Shown here in pieces: positions 7,429 through 16,269 of a stretch of 16,269 nucleotides of DNA (the stretch's first letter is position 1; the number at the start of each line of letters is the position of its first letter). The position numbers were made by a program, and so were the translations under genes. Origin of the DNA: an uncultured Paraglaciecola sp. (GTDB lineage Bacteria > Pseudomonadota > Gammaproteobacteria > Enterobacterales > Alteromonadaceae); NCBI GenBank assembly GCA_905479025.1, contig CAJQKX010000853.1:1-16269 (forward strand), written 5' to 3'. Below the pieces are notes generated by a model that was given only the letters and a program-made list of their open reading frames with translations, was not told where the DNA came from and made no database searches.

Positions 7429-8349
7429 TTAGCTGACTACTTCTCTGATTGATATGGAACCCATTGAGTGTTGACCCTCAGAAATGGATAAAGACTGATC
7501 AACAATTCTGCCGGAGCAATCAAACTTAGCTATCTGAGTATCCTGCAAAGAGTACAAAAAAGCAGAAGCATCAACCATTAGATCGCTATTTACGCCAGCA
7601 AGCCTTTGTTGAACTCCGTAAGAATTTAAAAAAGGAACAATTTCGTTAGAAGTTATATTCATTTTTTTTTCTATTCCTTCAACAGAAACCCTGCAAGGAA
7701 GAACTCCCGAAGCGTTAGTATTTACAGAGGTGTTTTCAGATTCTCTAACTCGATAATGCGTTTTTCTTTCCACCTTTATACTATAACTTAACTCGCTAAT
7801 TTCAAATCTGCCCCCAACAACATCCTCCGCAATTGACGAACCAATTTTTAAATCCCCAAAAGATTTCAATCCGTGAGCAAAATCAACCTCGCTCTTATTA
7901 AAGGTGTCGGCAACACCCTTATTAGTTATAGTTCCGTAAATAGCGTAAGACGCTGAAGCCTGAATAACGCCAAAAGGAACAAGCTTGAAGCTCAAAGATG
8001 TTAAAAAAGCGTTGTCAAACGAGTACCTCCCAACTTTATTTCCGTTAACAGGAAGCTCTGACATTCCACTCTTTATATCGAAGATCCTATTTATGTTATT
8101 AGGGGAGCCGTCTTTTGAAAAAGTTTCTGCAGATATATAGAAACCTATATCCAAAGTTCCAGTTAGCGGCTGAATAGGAGAAAAGCCAACAAATTCAACT
8201 CCCGCTCCAGACAATCCCCTTTTATAATTTCCGTAAACTTTCTCAACAGCAAGAGATGGGCTCATAGACAAATTAGCAGAGTTGACCATTAAATCTTTAT
8301 TACCTAAAGATATTTTACCGCTTTCAAATCTTAAAAAAGGGTCACTCAT
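7429..8349 (-). CDS. Tail tube-like structural protein, two-half architecture
   Basis: A 306-residue beta-rich protein with no catalytic motif. The N-terminal half (to about 145) ends in FLTSLSFKLVPFGVIQASASYAIYGTI. This parallels the strand pattern GFGFTKARVNQYSISCSVGDIP...LTVYGEL of its upstream neighbour. The C-terminal half (180-306) has FEISELSYSIKVERKTHY...VLPCRVSVEGIE and a final strand pair, again matching the C-terminal part of the neighbour. I therefore read it as a paralogue of that gene without the inserted W/Y-rich module. The strand-rich halves suit the tail tube/terminator fold that builds stacked rings. It starts with ATG at 8349, overlaps the upstream gene by eight bases, and sits between the tape measure and gpM-like genes. 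A role in the tube end or adaptor ring is inferred; a precise family name is not. Confidence 0.6.
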   Translation of the reverse strand: MSDPFLRFESGKISLGNKDLMVNSANLSMSPSLAVEKVYGNYKRGLSGAGVEFVGFSPIQPLTGTLDIGFYISAETFSKDGSPNNINRIFDIKSGMSELPVNGNKVGRYSFDNAFLTSLSFKLVPFGVIQASASYAIYGTITNKGVADTFNKSEVDFAHGLKSFGDLKIGSSIAEDVVGGRFEISELSYSIKVERKTHYRVRESENTSVNTNASGVLPCRVSVEGIEKKMNITSNEIVPFLNSYGVQQRLAGVNSDLMVDASAFLYSLQDTQIAKFDCSGRIVDQSLSISEGQHSMGSISIREVVS

Positions 8350-10066
8350 AATTTAAATACCTGTAAGTGTCATAACCTTTATATGTCAAAGATATAGACA
8401 TCTCCCCCTCAACAGAAGAAGAAATAGATTCTCCCACGAGCCTTACGTTTCTTCCAAAAAAAGAATCAATTTCCAACCCTGTCTTAGAATCACTTATGAT
8501 TATACTTACGTTACTCTTTGGGGCGGACTGAATTCTATCTTTTATTTCTCTTATTTCGTAATTATTTACTATAATAGTAACATTAATGTCTGTTTCTATT
8601 GGGTACTGAGTGTCAACTTGAACAGGTTCTAGATTTTTCACTGAAGCCTTTTTCCCCAAAGCCCAATCCTCTGAAGTTCCTTTTGGGATCGCGTATATAG
8701 GTTGAAGATTTATTGCTCGACTAAAACTAAAATCACTAACAGCGTCTATATTAAAATCATCAATAATTATTGATATAGTTGATTGGTCTGGAAAGCTGAT
8801 TGGTGGATGACTACTTCTTATAAGTTTATTGACATCGTAAGTAGCTAGCTCAAAAGCGTCTTTTCCCAGAGTCAAAATATCCGAGGCGGGGAGCAGAAGG
8901 TTATCCTGAACAGTTGCAGAAGGAGCTAGGCTTGGAGATAGTTGTCTTAAATTTATATCCTCTAAGCTTAACTCTTCAAGTATTAATTTGGAAGTAGAAT
9001 CAACAGATAACCCCGACATTCCGAGCCACCTTGAGCCAGAATGGTCATAAAGAATAGATTTATACTCGCCCAAAGAATCTCTAAAAAATTCAACCCAAGT
9101 ATTCTGCATAATATTTTGTTCTGGAGAGAATAAATAAGCTACACCCCTCGAATTTAATAATTCCTGATCGGACCACATCCAAACCGGCGACTGAAAAGCC
9201 CCTCCACTCCCTTGCAATTCAAGAAAAACAGAAAACCACATTTGCTTGCTCGAGGAAAAATTAGACTCAGAAGTTTGAACGTAAACCCAGCCAAGAAAAT
9301 TATTAAAGACCCAATAAGAACTTAAGGTATGATCGAAAACCCCGTTCACTTCCGGGCAATATGTAAGGCTATAGTTTAAAGACAAAGAGGTATTCTTCTT
9401 GGAAATAAAAAACCAATCGGAATAATACCACCCCGAGGAATAAGTGCGCAACCCTAAAGCCTCAACAAATCCGTACTGGATAAATTTAGAGTCCTCGGCT
9501 AGACCATTATAAGCCTGATCAGATACACTAAGAGTTTTATTTTTCCAAGACTCAAGCAGATTTACGTTTTGATCAATAAATTCTTCGCTAGAGCTCGTTA
9601 GGTAAACGTAATCCCCATCAAAACCTTCATTATAATTTTTTTTCAAAACAAACAACGAGCTATTCCCAGCCATCACCCCTTTTCCCAGTTCTCCATATAC
9701 AGTTAAACTCGTCTCTATGGAGGGTATATCTCCCACAGAGCAAGATATCGAATACTGATTAACCCGAGCCTTAGTAAAACCGAAACCTTTCGAGTTATTA
9801 TCGTATAAAATAACTCCACTGATTTCTTGTTCGTCAAATTTATAATTACCCAAAGAGTCCCGCTGAAGCAATGGGTCAGAACTTACCATTTCCCTCGATA
9901 CCGAAAAGTTACCCTCTAGAGGCTTGTCAACTAGGGCATCAATAAAACCAACCCCTGCAACCTTAATTGGCTTTTCGGATATCCCATAATTAGCCTCCAC
10001 ACTCTGAACTCCCGATAAGGCAAAACCGTCGAGAATGACAACTTGTTCGTAATTCGAGTAGCTCAT
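8342..10066 (-). CDS. Tail tube-like protein with an inserted W/Y-rich module
   Basis: A 574-residue protein. Residues 1-135 resemble tail tube subunits of environmental phages: ILDGFALSGVQSVEANYGIS, then GFIDALVDKPLEGNFSVSRE, DPLL, and a GFGFTKARVNQYSISCSVGDIP to LTVYGELGKG strand block. Residues about 211-350 form a W/Y-rich module (GWYYSDWFF, GWVYVQTSE, WMWSDQELL, RWLGM) shared with the mosaic protein downstream. Residues 425-574 return to a tube-like beta fold (FNIDAVSDFSFSRAINLQPIYAI). I take the ATG at 10066, whose A is shared with the TGA of the tape measure gene. An in-frame TTG three bases earlier is possible. An AGGAGGG lies 14 bases upstream of the ATG, rather far. The gene follows the tape measure, whereas main tube genes usually precede it, so it may be a tail-terminal ring rather than the main tube. 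Confidence 0.6.
   Translation of the reverse strand: MSYSNYEQVVILDGFALSGVQSVEANYGISEKPIKVAGVGFIDALVDKPLEGNFSVSREMVSSDPLLQRDSLGNYKFDEQEISGVILYDNNSKGFGFTKARVNQYSISCSVGDIPSIETSLTVYGELGKGVMAGNSSLFVLKKNYNEGFDGDYVYLTSSSEEFIDQNVNLLESWKNKTLSVSDQAYNGLAEDSKFIQYGFVEALGLRTYSSGWYYSDWFFISKKNTSLSLNYSLTYCPEVNGVFDHTLSSYWVFNNFLGWVYVQTSESNFSSSKQMWFSVFLELQGSGGAFQSPVWMWSDQELLNSRGVAYLFSPEQNIMQNTWVEFFRDSLGEYKSILYDHSGSRWLGMSGLSVDSTSKLILEELSLEDINLRQLSPSLAPSATVQDNLLLPASDILTLGKDAFELATYDVNKLIRSSHPPISFPDQSTISIIIDDFNIDAVSDFSFSRAINLQPIYAIPKGTSEDWALGKKASVKNLEPVQVDTQYPIETDINVTIIVNNYEIREIKDRIQSAPKSNVSIIISDSKTGLEIDSFFGRNVRLVGESISSSVEGEMSISLTYKGYDTYRYLNYE
9017..9436 (-). other. W/Y-rich surface module (copy in the tube-like protein)
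   Basis: Residues 211-350: SGWYYSDWFFISKK, then YWVFNNFLGWVYVQTSES, MWFSVFLELQ, WMWSDQELL, VAYLFSPEQ, TWVEFFRDS and RWLGMSGL. It aligns in order with the module at 6527-6955 (GWYRSSWFLF / GWLYLSP / LWFF / WIYASEEL / YLVP / KWYGI). It splits the two tube-like halves and is absent from the paralogue at 7429-8349. Confidence 0.55.
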
Positions 10067-13000
10067 CAATCAAAAAGCAACCCTCCTGGACGCTGCTCCT
10101 GGACAATGACAGCTACAACTTGAGTTTTTATTTTGTCCGCAAACTCTTGAGCTCCGTCAGGCCCTCCATCCTCCGAATTTGGTTTTGCATCTTCAACCTG
10201 AGTTGCGTCTTCACCTGTGCCCTTTTTAATGTTGACCGATATGGAAATATTATTAGTGTTCCCTCCTGAAGATGTTGACTCAGCAACCGAGTTTATAGGG
10301 GAAACCTCTCCTCCGAATTGAAATTTTCCTGCATTTATTTGATCAAGCATTGGCTTACCAAGTTGACGAGCACTACTAGCCTTGATTACATACTCTCCTT
10401 CGCTTAACATCGCAGGAATTTGATCGATTCCAGATTTTCCTGCGATGTGTCCACCACTGGCATACTTACGAATTGGGCCTCCGTTGTATAATCGACCTAA
10501 CTGGCTACTATAATTATAATCACCAAATTGAGAAAAATCTCCTACAGGGCTAGACTTAACGCCCGAAAAATCAAATGAGCTTTCAGGCATTCTTGATATA
10601 GTGTCCCTTCCTAGCCCCATTTTTGGCCCACTGCTGCCGCTAAATATTTTTCCAAGTGCAAATTGAGCGGCAACGCCAATAGCCATATTCATCAACTGCT
10701 TTCTTTTTGCTTTTTTAGCCTCCCTTCTTGCTTTTTCCATTTGACGAATATGATCTTCCTCTGAAAGTATTGATTGCATTGCACCTGTATCCTCGGTAAG
10801 TCCCACATTATCAGACTGAGCGTAAAAAGCGCTGCTCATCGCTCTTTTTTGGTACAACCTACCAGAGTCAAAACCTCGCCCTCCTCCAAAATTTTGGGCA
10901 AGCGCAGACCCTTGTTCTACAGGCGCCCCCATAGAACCCTCTTCTCTTTTTATTTTCCCCTTCGATAGTAAATTATTCTCCACAGCAGTTCTCAGAGAAT
11001 CTTGACGTTTCTTTTTTCCTTCTAAAATTTTTGAAGATATACCGCCACCAATTAATCCAGCACTAAAAACTTCCCCGCCGCTAGCGAATTCAGGAGCGCG
11101 CCCTCCAGCGTTCAATCCATGCATAAATGATCCGCCGTATTTATTTACAGCCTCTCGACTCATTAAATATTCTCCATCCGAAACCCTTGCGGGAACATTT
11201 CCGCCTTTTGAGTAATTGCGGACATTACCTCCTTGAGAAAACCCCATGGACCCCATTGCTTGCATGACCATTTTTTGCATCATGGCTTTTTGAATCATAC
11301 CAAGAAACCCAATCGCGGCATCCATTAAACCTTCTTTTATGCTTTTTGTGCCATTAATTGCGTCAACCATTGCGTTGGAAAGCCCATCAGCGAAAGCTTG
11401 CGGAATTCTTTGGCCAAGCTCGTAGTCCATCGTTTCAACTTGTTCTGCCATGCTTTTCATGCCGCCCGCCAACCCATTACCAAATGCTCCAGGTCCAGTT
11501 TCGTGTTTTCTTTTGTTTTCGAGTCTTTCTTTTTCTAAATCTAAAAGTGTTTTTGCTTTGCCTATTTCTTCGTCCGTTTCGGAGTTTATGTTTTTTATTT
11601 TTTGTTCGATTTCTTCTAGTTTTTTAAGTCTCTCAAGTTCAGATTTTTCTAAAAATTTAATTCTGGCTAAATCATCATTATTTTTACCCTCCTTGTCATA
11701 CAACTTAAAAAGTTCGTCCTGCTGCACCTTCCCTTCACTTTCTGCTTTGGTTATTTTTATCCGCTCATCTCCTATAGATTTTTTCTTATTTTCTTCGAGG
11801 GTTGTGATTTTAGATTCTAATCTAAATCCTTTCTCGGACATTGCAAAATCTTCCCTTTCCCTACCAGTTTGGTATCCTGGACCTACAGCATTTAACCTTT
11901 TTGCTGCGGCAACTTGTTCGGTAAACCCTCGGATTTTCTGGGAAGACCGAAGGCCTTCTGAAGACATGCGGTTTTTTCTTTCTAAATCTTTTATAATTTC
12001 AGCTCGACCTGCGAGTATACCATTAATCTCTCGCTCTCTATCTGCTTGGCTTGTAGAAACACCCTTCTGCCGTTCCGCCAGAGACAGTATGTTTTCCATT
12101 TTAGTTATTTCTAAAGATAATAATTCATTAATAGCCTTTCTTATTGTTGAATTGTCACCCGCTTCGCTGGCGATACTCTCTAAAGTAGACTTTAGTTCTT
12201 TTCCAGTTAACGAACCGACCCTCTCACTAATATCTTGAAAAGAGGACGTATCATTCATTCGAAGAGCTTTCTTTAATTCCCCCTGCAAAGGGTCGTTGAC
12301 CTTTAATTGAGCTAATATACCTGTTCTTAATTGATTATCGGCAGAAGCTGCCGCATTAGAGTATGCTTCTTCGGCTTTATTTATTGCTTGAAGGTATTTG
12401 CTTTGGGCTTTTTGCTGATCGGTCATCAAGCTACCCATTAATTTTTCTTCAAACTTTAAGTTGTCAGAAATTTTCGAATAGTTTTCTTTTATCTCAAGCT
12501 GTTTTACGGCTGCGGCTTGTTGGGCGGCGATTTGAGCTTTTTGAAGATTAAGTTGTGTAATAACTCCTCGAGCTTGTTCGTTTTTTGAATTATTATATTC
12601 TTCTTCTAAGACTCCTTGTTCTCTTAATTTTTTGTTTATTTGAGATAATTCAGCCTTGCGCTCTTTACCAGAAATATCTTTAGCAGATTCGCCTTTCAAT
12701 AATTTGCGGTATTCATCTTTTTGAAATAGAATGTCCTGTCCACCCTCTTCAAATTTAAATTTAAATTTATCAGCCTTTTCATTATCTAAAAAATAATCGA
12801 CGGCCTGACCTCGGGCCTGTCTTCTCCCGGAGCCCTTGCTTAATAAACTTTGCCTTAAAGATTGAATGTTAGTGTACCCCATTGTATTCAAAAAACCTGA
12901 AACTCCCCGAATATCATCGTCATCAATATTGGAAAGATTGTAGTTTGGATCAGTTCTCTCTCCAGATGCATAGTCTGCCAAGTTGTAAGTTTTTTGCATT

Positions 13001-16000
13001 TTTGCAAATGTTTTACGATACGTTTTTTCTTTTCGGGCTCTATCTTCTTCAGATATATTTTTAAACTGAGGCAACTCTTTTGCCCAATTTGGTCCAAACA
13101 ACTCATCCAAATTTATAGCTTGTTCTTCCTGAGACCCCATTTGATACAAAGTTTGACCCACGGTCATTTTTGGATCAAAACCTGCCTTGATTGCAGAGGT
13201 TAATCCTGCAGATTGAATATCTTTAGTTAATTCTTCTCCTTGAATAATTTTAGAAAAAGTTTGGGACGCAGATTGATATTGCGTTGCAAGCCTACGACCT
13301 TCTTTCTCTTTCAGAGCTTTTGTATTTTGCTCCATTGCATCATTCCAACCGTCAAATGCGCCGTACAAGGCTCCTGCGGCAACAACAAAAGGTGCAGCTG
13401 GACCCAAAAATGGAGCGACCATACTGGCCATCATTGCTCCTGTAGCTGCGCCCTGCAAGGCTCCTCCTGCTTGATAAGCCGTTCCTCCTTTTTCAGCTCC
13501 GCCTGACTGTAGGTAGCCAGAAGCCATAGATGCACCCATCATCATCATCATTCCGGACCCCGCAAATCTTTGACGCGTAGCTGCCCCTCTAGCAGTATTA
13601 GTAACCTTAGCTGCTTGGGCTTCTGCTTGAATTCTTTTTTGCTTTGTTTTGTTTAGTTCTTGCTCTAGAGCGTAACTTCTTCGAGTTACTTCATTTCTTC
13701 TGCTCATAGAAGCATTACTATCATTCATTACTCTATTGTTTTTTTGAAGAATTCTTTCGAGCCTTTTTTCTCTATCTGTATTTTTCTTTATTTGTTTTGC
13801 GGCATCTTTTCTCTGCTGTATGTATTCATCTCTTTCTGATTCGCTTGACCTAAATCCAGTTATATAATCCCCAACAGCATAATTCGGCACAAATCCATTC
13901 GCGCCAAACACATCGCGCAAACCATTTGGCTCATCATGTGTATTGGTTACGCCGAGGCCGAGGGGGTTACCCTTGCCCATGAGTGCGCCGTGTGAGCCAA
14001 TTCGTATTTTAGAAACAGGAACTCCAGCCTCTTTTTCCCTACCTATCGCATCAGATAATGGGTCAGCAAAGTTAGGAATATAGCCTTTCGCCATAGCTAA
14101 GTTTGAGATTCCCTCTCCGATCGATTTTGAATGCATGCTTGCAAGACCATACGCTTGTAAGGCTCGGTTAGACACCCCTTGTTTGAGTAGCCACCTGCTT
14201 AATTTACGCTTATCTTTTTTCGGAAAACTGTCCCATGTAAGATGTTCATTCATCAAGCCGTTGAAGTAAGGATTAGATCTGACCAGTCTTGTCATTTGCC
14301 TACGATCTATATTGCCAAATTTATTTTTTCCAACCAATCCACCCGTGAGAGCTAGCCGTGCTGCGGCAAAGTTGGGGATGTGGCCTGAAGCCTTAGTTCC
14401 ACCTCCTTTTCCTTGGACTTTTCCTGCTGGAGCAAATGCTTTGGCCTTTTTGCCTCCTGGGCCCTTATAACTATCGATCTTGTAAAATTTTTCTGCAGCA
14501 GATTTAAGGTGCGCAGCGTCACTGCCACTTCCTAGGGCTATTTTAGCTTCCGCGCCAAGACCTCCAAGCGGAGTCGCGCCAAACAAATCCCACAGTGCAT
14601 CTCTACCGCCTCTAGGAATATCCAATAAAGCATTACCTGGAGGGTCTGCATCATAAGCTTCCTTTGAAACCCCCTTTTGCACAGACATAAGAATTTTTTC
14701 AAAAACATTACCAACTGTAACAGCAACGTCACCAGATTTTATTGCATTAGGTATAGACTCCTGTTTGAATATTTCACTTACTAACTGATTTGTGGTTTTT
14801 TGCGACTGCCTTACCAAGTCCCCCTCGATCTTATTTTTAATTTTCGGATCGTTCTTAGCTCGCTCTTCATCGTTTTTACCAATAGTAAAATATGGAACAT
14901 TCACGGGAACCATGTTCTCTTTATTGGTTTTGCTAAACTTCGAGTCTCCCTTTGTTGCATTGGGATTTAGATAAATAATGTTTTTCTTTCTGTCTCCAGC
15001 ATAAGAACCCGCTCCTTGGGCGGATGCGGCGAACAAAACCATTTTACCACTTTTATTATATATCTGTCCGGCGTCTTTTAATTGGCTAGTGGTTGAAGCA
15101 GGTTTTTTGCCTTCTGCTCGTAAATGACTCGTAAAACCAAGAACTGTTCCTTTTCCGAAATCTTTCGTTTCGTACCTTTTTCCTTCAATATTGACATGAT
15201 TGACGCTTTTTAATCTAGCTATTTGCCTAGGATTTATAAGACCTTGTTCGTAAAAACCTGCCAAACTAGTTTTATTAAAATTTGGTATATATCCCCCTGC
15301 GGCATACGGATCAAATCCATGTATACTATCAAATGCTTGTTGATAATTTTCTCCAGCTTTACTTGACTTTGGAGGCATAATCGCGGGCTGACTCATGCCT
15401 TTAAAATTCTTTACTTTTTCTGCGCTATTATATATTACCGAGCCTTCACCAGGCATGTTCATACTGCGAATACTTCCAGCAGCATACCCACCTTGTGCGG
15501 CTTGCTGGCGCTCAGCGTCTACATAATTAGGTATATAACCTTGCGCGCTTGTACGGCGAGGTTTTCCTCTGGGAGCAAGATTAGATCCGAAACCTTTTTG
15601 ATACAAATTAGCTGCAGAACTTCTCGCGATAGTGTTTAAAGCATTAGCTTCCACTACCTGAGCTTTAAGCAATCCAAGAATTATTCTTTCCTTTTCTGTT
15701 CGAGAGATATCGGTGCGCAACATTTCCTTGCTAAGAGCTGCGTTCTGACCAAATAAAGTAACCAAAGAAGTTTGTATAGCTTTTTGTTTTTGAGCTTCAC
15801 TCGTAACACCAATCAACGAGCTCAAACTTTCTCGAGCATACTGAGCCGCTTTCAAAAATAGTTTGCCAAACACGGCAACGATAACAACCAATCCCGGACC
15901 AGTAATAATATTACCGAGTCCTTTTAAAAAACCTGTAGCAAATTTATTTCCAGAAGACTCTCCATCTCCAAGCATATCAGAAGCTCCCTCCGCAAAACCT

Positions 16001-16187
16001 TTAACGATATTTAAAATCTTTTCCATTCCAGGAGCTATCGCGAGCTCCCCTATTTTAGCAGAAACTTCTTTAAGTGCGAGACCTGTTTCGCTAGCCATTG
16101 CAGACATTGTGCTTCTTAATTGTTCATTCTTTTGTATAGCTTCATCCGTAGCTCCTGCAGAAATTTGTGTTGCGTTCGCAAGAATTC
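10066..16187 (-). CDS. Tail tape measure protein, 5' end missing
   Basis: More than 2000 residues; it sets tail length and is ejected into the cell with the DNA. Numbering from an in-frame TTG at 16263: residues 70-225 form a helical block with GLALKEVSAKIGELAIAPG and GFLKGLGNIITGPGLVVIV. Five G-[YHF]-[IV]-P-N-[FY] repeats lie at 242, 324, 627, 727 and 790. A nuclease-like core lies between the second and third. Charged coiled coil spans about 800-900, and a glycine-rich hydrophobic stretch about 905-975. Long helices reach about 1585, with a gpH-like C-terminal part at about 1588-1670. Two S-[DE]-GEY motifs lie near 1696 and 1955, and the end is RPGGLLFD. Phage-like sequence stops near 16187: the first 25 codons of the frame overlie an ABC-ATPase fragment in another frame, so MRSDWRQ is not a real N-terminus and the true start is lost. 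The TGA overlaps the next ATG by one base. Confidence 0.92.
10081..10087 (-). promoter_or_regulatory. Possible ribosome binding site before the first tube-like gene
   Basis: AGGAGGG on the minus strand lies 14 bases before the ATG at 10066 and 11 before the TTG at 10069. The spacing is long, and the same bases encode the RPGG ending of the tape measure, so it may be coincidental. Confidence 0.3.
13879..15540 (-). repeat. Five G-[YHF]-[IV]-P-N-[FY] repeats in the tape measure protein
   Basis: Copies start at residues 242 (GYIPNY), 324 (GYIPNF), 627 (GHIPNF), 727 (GYIPNF) and 790 (GFVPNY), each preceded by a small-residue context such as A-x-G. Spacings are 82, 303, 100 and 63 residues. The DNA of the copies uses different codons, so the repeat is kept at protein level. 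The repeats appear to border separate segments, as joints or processing sites. Confidence 0.75.
14540..14710 (-). other. Candidate PD-(D/E)XK nuclease core inside the tape measure protein
   Basis: Residues about 519-574: GNVFEKILMSV (E522 in a helix), then NALLDIPRGG (D548), then GAEAKIAL (E572-A-K574). The order helix glutamate, strand-borne D and E-x-K matches the three motifs of PD-(D/E)XK nucleases. It lies in the 300-residue segment between the second and third G-x-I-P-N repeats. The motif is visible; activity is inferred. Confidence 0.45.
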
Positions 16188-16268
16188 CGATGGTACAACC
16201 GCTCCAGAGAGAGCCTTGATCAAGGTCGATTTGCCTGCGCCATTGTCGCCAATCACTGCGCAAATTTC
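16185..16268 (-). pseudogene. ABC-transporter ATPase fragment (Walker A region), probable chimeric end
   Basis: Read from 16268 on the minus strand, 28 codons give EICAVIGDNGAGKSTLIKAL followed by SGAVVPSE. GDNGAGKST is a Walker A loop of the GxxGxGK[ST] type, and the whole stretch is typical of sugar-import ABC ATPases of the RbsA/FrcA kind. After PSE, where the family continues with G and an LDG motif, the frame gives unrelated residues, so homology ends near 16185. Here 44 of 84 bases are G or C, compared with about 40% in the next 84 bases of the tape measure. Such a gene has no place in a tail operon. It is most likely a bacterial piece joined during amplification, cloning or assembly; a real recombination scar is less likely. 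Confidence 0.8.
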
Positions 16269-16269
16269 T

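Noticed and set aside
11450..12238. Long open frame on the plus strand (262 codons)
   Set aside because: It lies antisense to the helical, Glu/Lys-rich part of the tape measure gene. Its Ser/Leu/Phe-rich product is what the reverse of such codons gives, it has no recognisable domain, and all neighbours run the other way.
12751..12769. Tandem AAATTT palindromic stretch
   Set aside because: It encodes KFKFKF within the tape measure helical region; low complexity in an AT-rich gene, not a regulatory site.
13540..13551. ATGATGATGATG run (five methionines)
   Set aside because: It is a coding trinucleotide run at the start of the glycine- and methionine-rich hydrophobic segment; no separate start site is likely in mid-gene.
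16188..16263. TTG start of the tape measure at 16263
   Set aside because: The 25 codons from here overlie the ABC-ATPase fragment in another frame, and the residues (MRSDWRQWRRQ...) look like an out-of-frame reading.

Overview
The window is the tail module of a tailed phage or prophage, most like the long-tailed, lambda-type siphoviruses. It is AT-rich and almost completely coding. Every gene I can support lies on the minus strand, so the biological order runs from the right edge to the left edge. The genes abut or overlap by 1 to 14 bases, or are separated by at most 17, which indicates one co-transcribed operon. I see no tRNA, CRISPR array, insertion sequence, promoter or terminator. The style of the proteins (a tape measure with G-x-[IV]-P-N repeats, and W/Y-rich surface modules) is what I would expect of an environmental, probably aquatic, phage. 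The host cannot be fixed; the W/Y-rich modules hint at Verrucomicrobiota, but only weakly.

Region by region, in transcription order. Positions 16268-16185 encode a clear fragment of an ABC-transporter ATPase with a Walker A loop, in a different frame from the phage gene, so the right edge looks chimeric. Positions 16187-10066 encode a tape measure protein that has lost its N-terminus. It carries five G-[YHF]-[IV]-P-N repeats, a candidate PD-(D/E)XK nuclease domain, a hydrophobic segment, a long helical region and the usual C-terminal motifs. Positions 10066-8342 and 8349-7429 encode two related beta-rich proteins that look like tail tube or tail-terminus subunits, each made of two halves. Positions 7426-4202 encode a large mosaic protein containing two copies of a lambda gpM-like domain plus several adhesin-like modules. 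Positions 4205-3180 encode a lambda gpL-like protein with an extra module between its cysteine pairs. Positions 3193-2855 encode a gpK-like JAB peptidase lacking the NlpC/P60 half. Positions 2837-1 encode a fused gpI-gpJ protein that runs off the left edge.

The order tape measure - (tube-like pair) - M - L - K - I - J matches lambda H-M-L-K-I-J with two genes added between H and M. The expected working model is that the tape measure sets tail length, M and L build the tail end, K and I assist tip assembly, and J binds the host receptor.

The most unusual points are the in-frame fusion of the ubiquitin-like gpI to gpJ directly after a stand-alone JAB peptidase, the nuclease-like core inside the tape measure, the repeated carbohydrate-binding-like and W/Y-rich modules spread over three neighbouring tail genes, and the ABC-ATPase junction at the right edge.
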